Of a stretch of DNA of 64,000 nt, positions 62,173 to 64,000 are shown in pieces (the first letter of the stretch is position 1; every line of letters starts with the position of its first letter). The notes beneath the pieces are model-generated. The model searched no databases and was not told where the DNA came from. It worked only from the letters and a program-made list of their open reading frames with translations. Source of the stretch: a bacterium. Lineage in GTDB: Bacteria; 4484-113; JAFGCY01. The translations under genes were made by a program, and so were the position numbers. The stretch spans positions 124,001-188,000 of the forward strand of contig JAGRNT010000006.1 of NCBI GenBank assembly GCA_020440605.1, written 5' to 3'.

Positions 62173-63399
62173 TTGCTGTACTGGCAGATGTTCGTGCTGG
62201 CCTTCCGCGGGCTGGCCAGTAACCGCTTCAGGACATTCCTGACAACGTTCGGGATCATCATCGGCGTGATGAGCGTGATCACGATGTTGTCAATCAGCAT
62301 GGGCGTGCGTGACGACATCATGCAGCGTTTCTCCGAGTTCGGCGCCACTGACATGGGCTTCTACATCAACCACCGCAACAGTCGTGCGCGCATTCCTTCC
62401 AGTGAACATCTCACGCTGGCGGACGGAGAGGCGATTCTGGATCAGTGTGGGGCGGTCGAGGTTGTCAGTCCGTTCATCGAGGCCAATGCCAATGTTCGCA
62501 ACGGTGAGCTGGATGGGGGGGAAACGGAGGTATACGGTGTTGACGACGGCTGGTTCAGGATTCCGGTAAATGAGATAGACGAAGGGGAGCAGATCACACG
62601 GGAGCATAACCTGCTTAGGGAGCCGGTCTGTGTGCTGGCCGTCGGCATGGTGGAGAAGCTCTTCTACAACGCCCCACCGCTGGGCCGGATGATCCGCATC
62701 AATGGTCGGAACTTCCGAGTTGTCGGCGTGCTGGAGCACCGAAATGCCTGGGGCCAGAATGAATTCATTGTGGTGCCGTATTTCACGGGCGTTGAGCGCC
62801 TAGGCATGGATGCCGAGCTGACCTATGATGCTGCAGCACGTTCCATGAACCACGTGAACCTGGCGGTAATGCAGATCCGCGAACTGCTCTATGCCCGGCA
62901 TCCACGACTGCCGCTGGATCCCGAAGCAGAGGACCGCGAACAGCCGTTGAGAATCTGGACAAGGCTGGAATGGAAGCAGGAAGCCGAGCAGGAATTCCGC
63001 GAAATCAGCGGCCTGCTGATCACCATGGGCAGCCTGGCACTGTTCATCGGTGGCATCGGAGTCATGAACATCATGATCTTCAATGTCCGGGAGCGGACTC
63101 AGGAGATCGGCCTGCGCAAGGCGCTGGGGGCCACGCGGATGCAGATCCTCGGGCAATTCCTGCTGGAAGCAATGGCGATGACGGTCAGTGGGGGAGCGAT
63201 CGGCTGCCTGCTTGCATTCACGATCTGCACGGCGCTGTCACGCCTGCCAGGTGACGTGAACTTCCCGGAACCGCAGATCACTCCGCTCATCATTTCCCTG
63301 GCAGTGGGGATCAGCGTGGGTACAGGATTGTTCTTCGGCGTCTGGCCGGCAAGCCAGGCGGCCGCTCTGGAGCCGATGGAAGCGCTGCGCTGCGAATAA
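62173..63399 (+). CDS. MacB/FtsX-type ABC permease 3
   Basis: 408 residues; TTG start at 62173 with AGGA upstream. Membrane helix (SNRFRTFLTTFGIIIGVMSV), periplasmic MacB-like domain, and C-terminal GGIGVMNIMIFNVRERTQEI with GLRKALGATRMQI. Three permeases for one adaptor suggest either hetero-dimeric transporters or different substrates. No ATPase follows within the window; the next gene encodes a kinase-like protein. Confidence 0.92.
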   Translation: MLYWQMFVLAFRGLASNRFRTFLTTFGIIIGVMSVITMLSISMGVRDDIMQRFSEFGATDMGFYINHRNSRARIPSSEHLTLADGEAILDQCGAVEVVSPFIEANANVRNGELDGGETEVYGVDDGWFRIPVNEIDEGEQITREHNLLREPVCVLAVGMVEKLFYNAPPLGRMIRINGRNFRVVGVLEHRNAWGQNEFIVVPYFTGVERLGMDAELTYDAAARSMNHVNLAVMQIRELLYARHPRLPLDPEAEDREQPLRIWTRLEWKQEAEQEFREISGLLITMGSLALFIGGIGVMNIMIFNVRERTQEIGLRKALGATRMQILGQFLLEAMAMTVSGGAIGCLLAFTICTALSRLPGDVNFPEPQITPLIISLAVGISVGTGLFFGVWPASQAAALEPMEALRCE

Positions 63400-63534
63400 T
63401 CTCCTGCTTCTGAGGCCCGATCAATACTGGGCTCTGTCATTTCAATCCCTTAATTGCAGATTGTTCCGGCAAAACCTAGCAACTTTTTGTAGACTGTAAT
63501 AGTCGAACTAGAACCAATGCAAGGGCGGTTAGGC

Positions 63535-64000
63535 ATGCAGGAACAGATGGCCGAAAGGCAGGACTTCAGCGTAGATCGCTTCACCTTCAACAATCACAAG
63601 GGTCACTCAGTTCTCTGGGATACCTACCTCGGGTTCAACAACGAGAACCACAGTTCAGTGTTCTGTCTGATTTTCAATGAGGAGATGCTCGACACTGAAC
63701 AGCTCGAGGAACTAAAGCGCGTCAACATCATCCTCGCGCAGAAGAACCATGAGGATGTGCTGTCGCCACTGGCCTGGGGCAGGTATGAGAATCGCAGCTA
63801 CCTGGTACTGCCGGACTTCGGCAAGCCGCTGTCCAGCTATTCCAACCTTTCCGCGCTCAAGTCGCCGGAGCTGCTTAGCATCATGCGCAGCCTGCTGCGT
63901 GCTCTTGTGTTTGCGGATGCCAACGAGGTGCACAGCCACGGCATGATGCATCCGGACAACATCAGGATCTCATTGGAGGAGAATGATGTCCGCCTGGGCT
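63535..64000 (+). CDS. Protein-kinase-like protein, N-terminal part (runs off the window)
   Basis: ATG at 63535 with an AGGGCGG-like site upstream; the frame is open to the right edge (155 codons). The sequence looks like a bacterial Ser/Thr kinase fold: a beta-rich N-lobe with LEELKRVNIILAQKNHEDVL in the alpha-C position, YLVLPDFGKPLSSY at the hinge, and EVHSHGMMHPDNIRISLEEN in the catalytic-loop position. There the usual H-x-D-x-K-x-x-N reads H-P-D-N, so the catalytic Asp-x-Lys pair seems absent; it may be a pseudokinase. No glycine loop or lysine is obvious. The call is tentative. Confidence 0.6.
   Translation, partial: MQEQMAERQDFSVDRFTFNNHKGHSVLWDTYLGFNNENHSSVFCLIFNEEMLDTEQLEELKRVNIILAQKNHEDVLSPLAWGRYENRSYLVLPDFGKPLSSYSNLSALKSPELLSIMRSLLRALVFADANEVHSHGMMHPDNIRISLEENDVRLG

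Noticed and set aside
1-64000. Mobile elements, prophage or attachment sites
   Set aside because: No transposase, integrase, phage structural gene or paired terminal repeats were seen; the single tRNA has no integrase next to it.

Overview
The window is bacterial chromosome, visibly GC-rich and densely coded, with no phage, insertion sequence or CRISPR array that I could find. Many exported lipoproteins (lipobox followed by Cys-Gly-Gly), a membrane-fusion adaptor and type IV pilin/pseudopilin-like genes point to a diderm bacterium. The order rpmE - DUF1385 - prfA - prmC - ywlC/tsaC is the arrangement familiar from Firmicutes-like and other Terrabacteria genomes, so an uncultured lineage on that side of the tree is plausible. 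I cannot name the phylum from sequence alone.

Layout. 0-12 kb: mostly housekeeping genes (end of a medium-chain dehydrogenase, typA, a Ca2+/cation antiporter, a zinc metallopeptidase, a tRNA-dihydrouridine synthase, a two-RCK potassium channel). Embedded in them is a translationally coupled pair of exported proteins, one of which joins a beta-propeller to a pilin-head-like domain. 12-15 kb: a dockerin lipoprotein and a DJ-1/PfpI protein. 15-22.3 kb: a minus-strand sugar operon with fructose-family PTS EIIC, EIIB, an HPr-EI-EIIA fusion and an exported GH38 alpha-mannosidase, reminiscent of the E. coli mngA/mngB pairing.

22.4-39.3 kb: the most unusual part. One plus-strand and four minus-strand genes encode very large lipoproteins. 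Three carry an N-terminal dockerin-like Ca2+-binding pair followed by PKD/Ig, PPC and Fn3 repeats. Two tandem paralogues carry a thrombospondin-type Ca2+ region followed by domains homologous to the anthrax protective antigen/binary-toxin B family. The four minus-strand genes have SD-supported starts and gaps of 1, 11 and 66 bases, so they look like one operon.

39.6-43.6 kb: translation cluster (threonylcarbamoyl-AMP synthase, PrmC, RF1, DUF1385, L31). 43.7-47.4 kb: plus-strand set with a membrane protein, a LarA-family protein, an RmlC-like cupin and a GAF/HD-GYP protein. 47.5-52.3 kb: four tandem pilin paralogues. The last two have strong ribosome sites, a consensus promoter, biased codon use and a strong terminator, so they are probably abundant; the second has lost the prepilin signature. 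Convergent to them is a 1225-residue two-propeller lipoprotein. 56.7-64 kb: class I aldolase, tRNA-Ile(GAT), an adaptor with three tandem MacB/FtsX-type permeases but no ATPase in view, and the start of a kinase-like protein cut by the window edge.

Working idea: this organism builds an elaborate cell surface in which Ca2+-binding lipoproteins (dockerin, TSP3, PKD, PA-like) and a divergent pilus/pseudopilus share domain themes. The dockerin and PA-like operon is the best candidate for an undescribed system; its function is not shown by the sequence.
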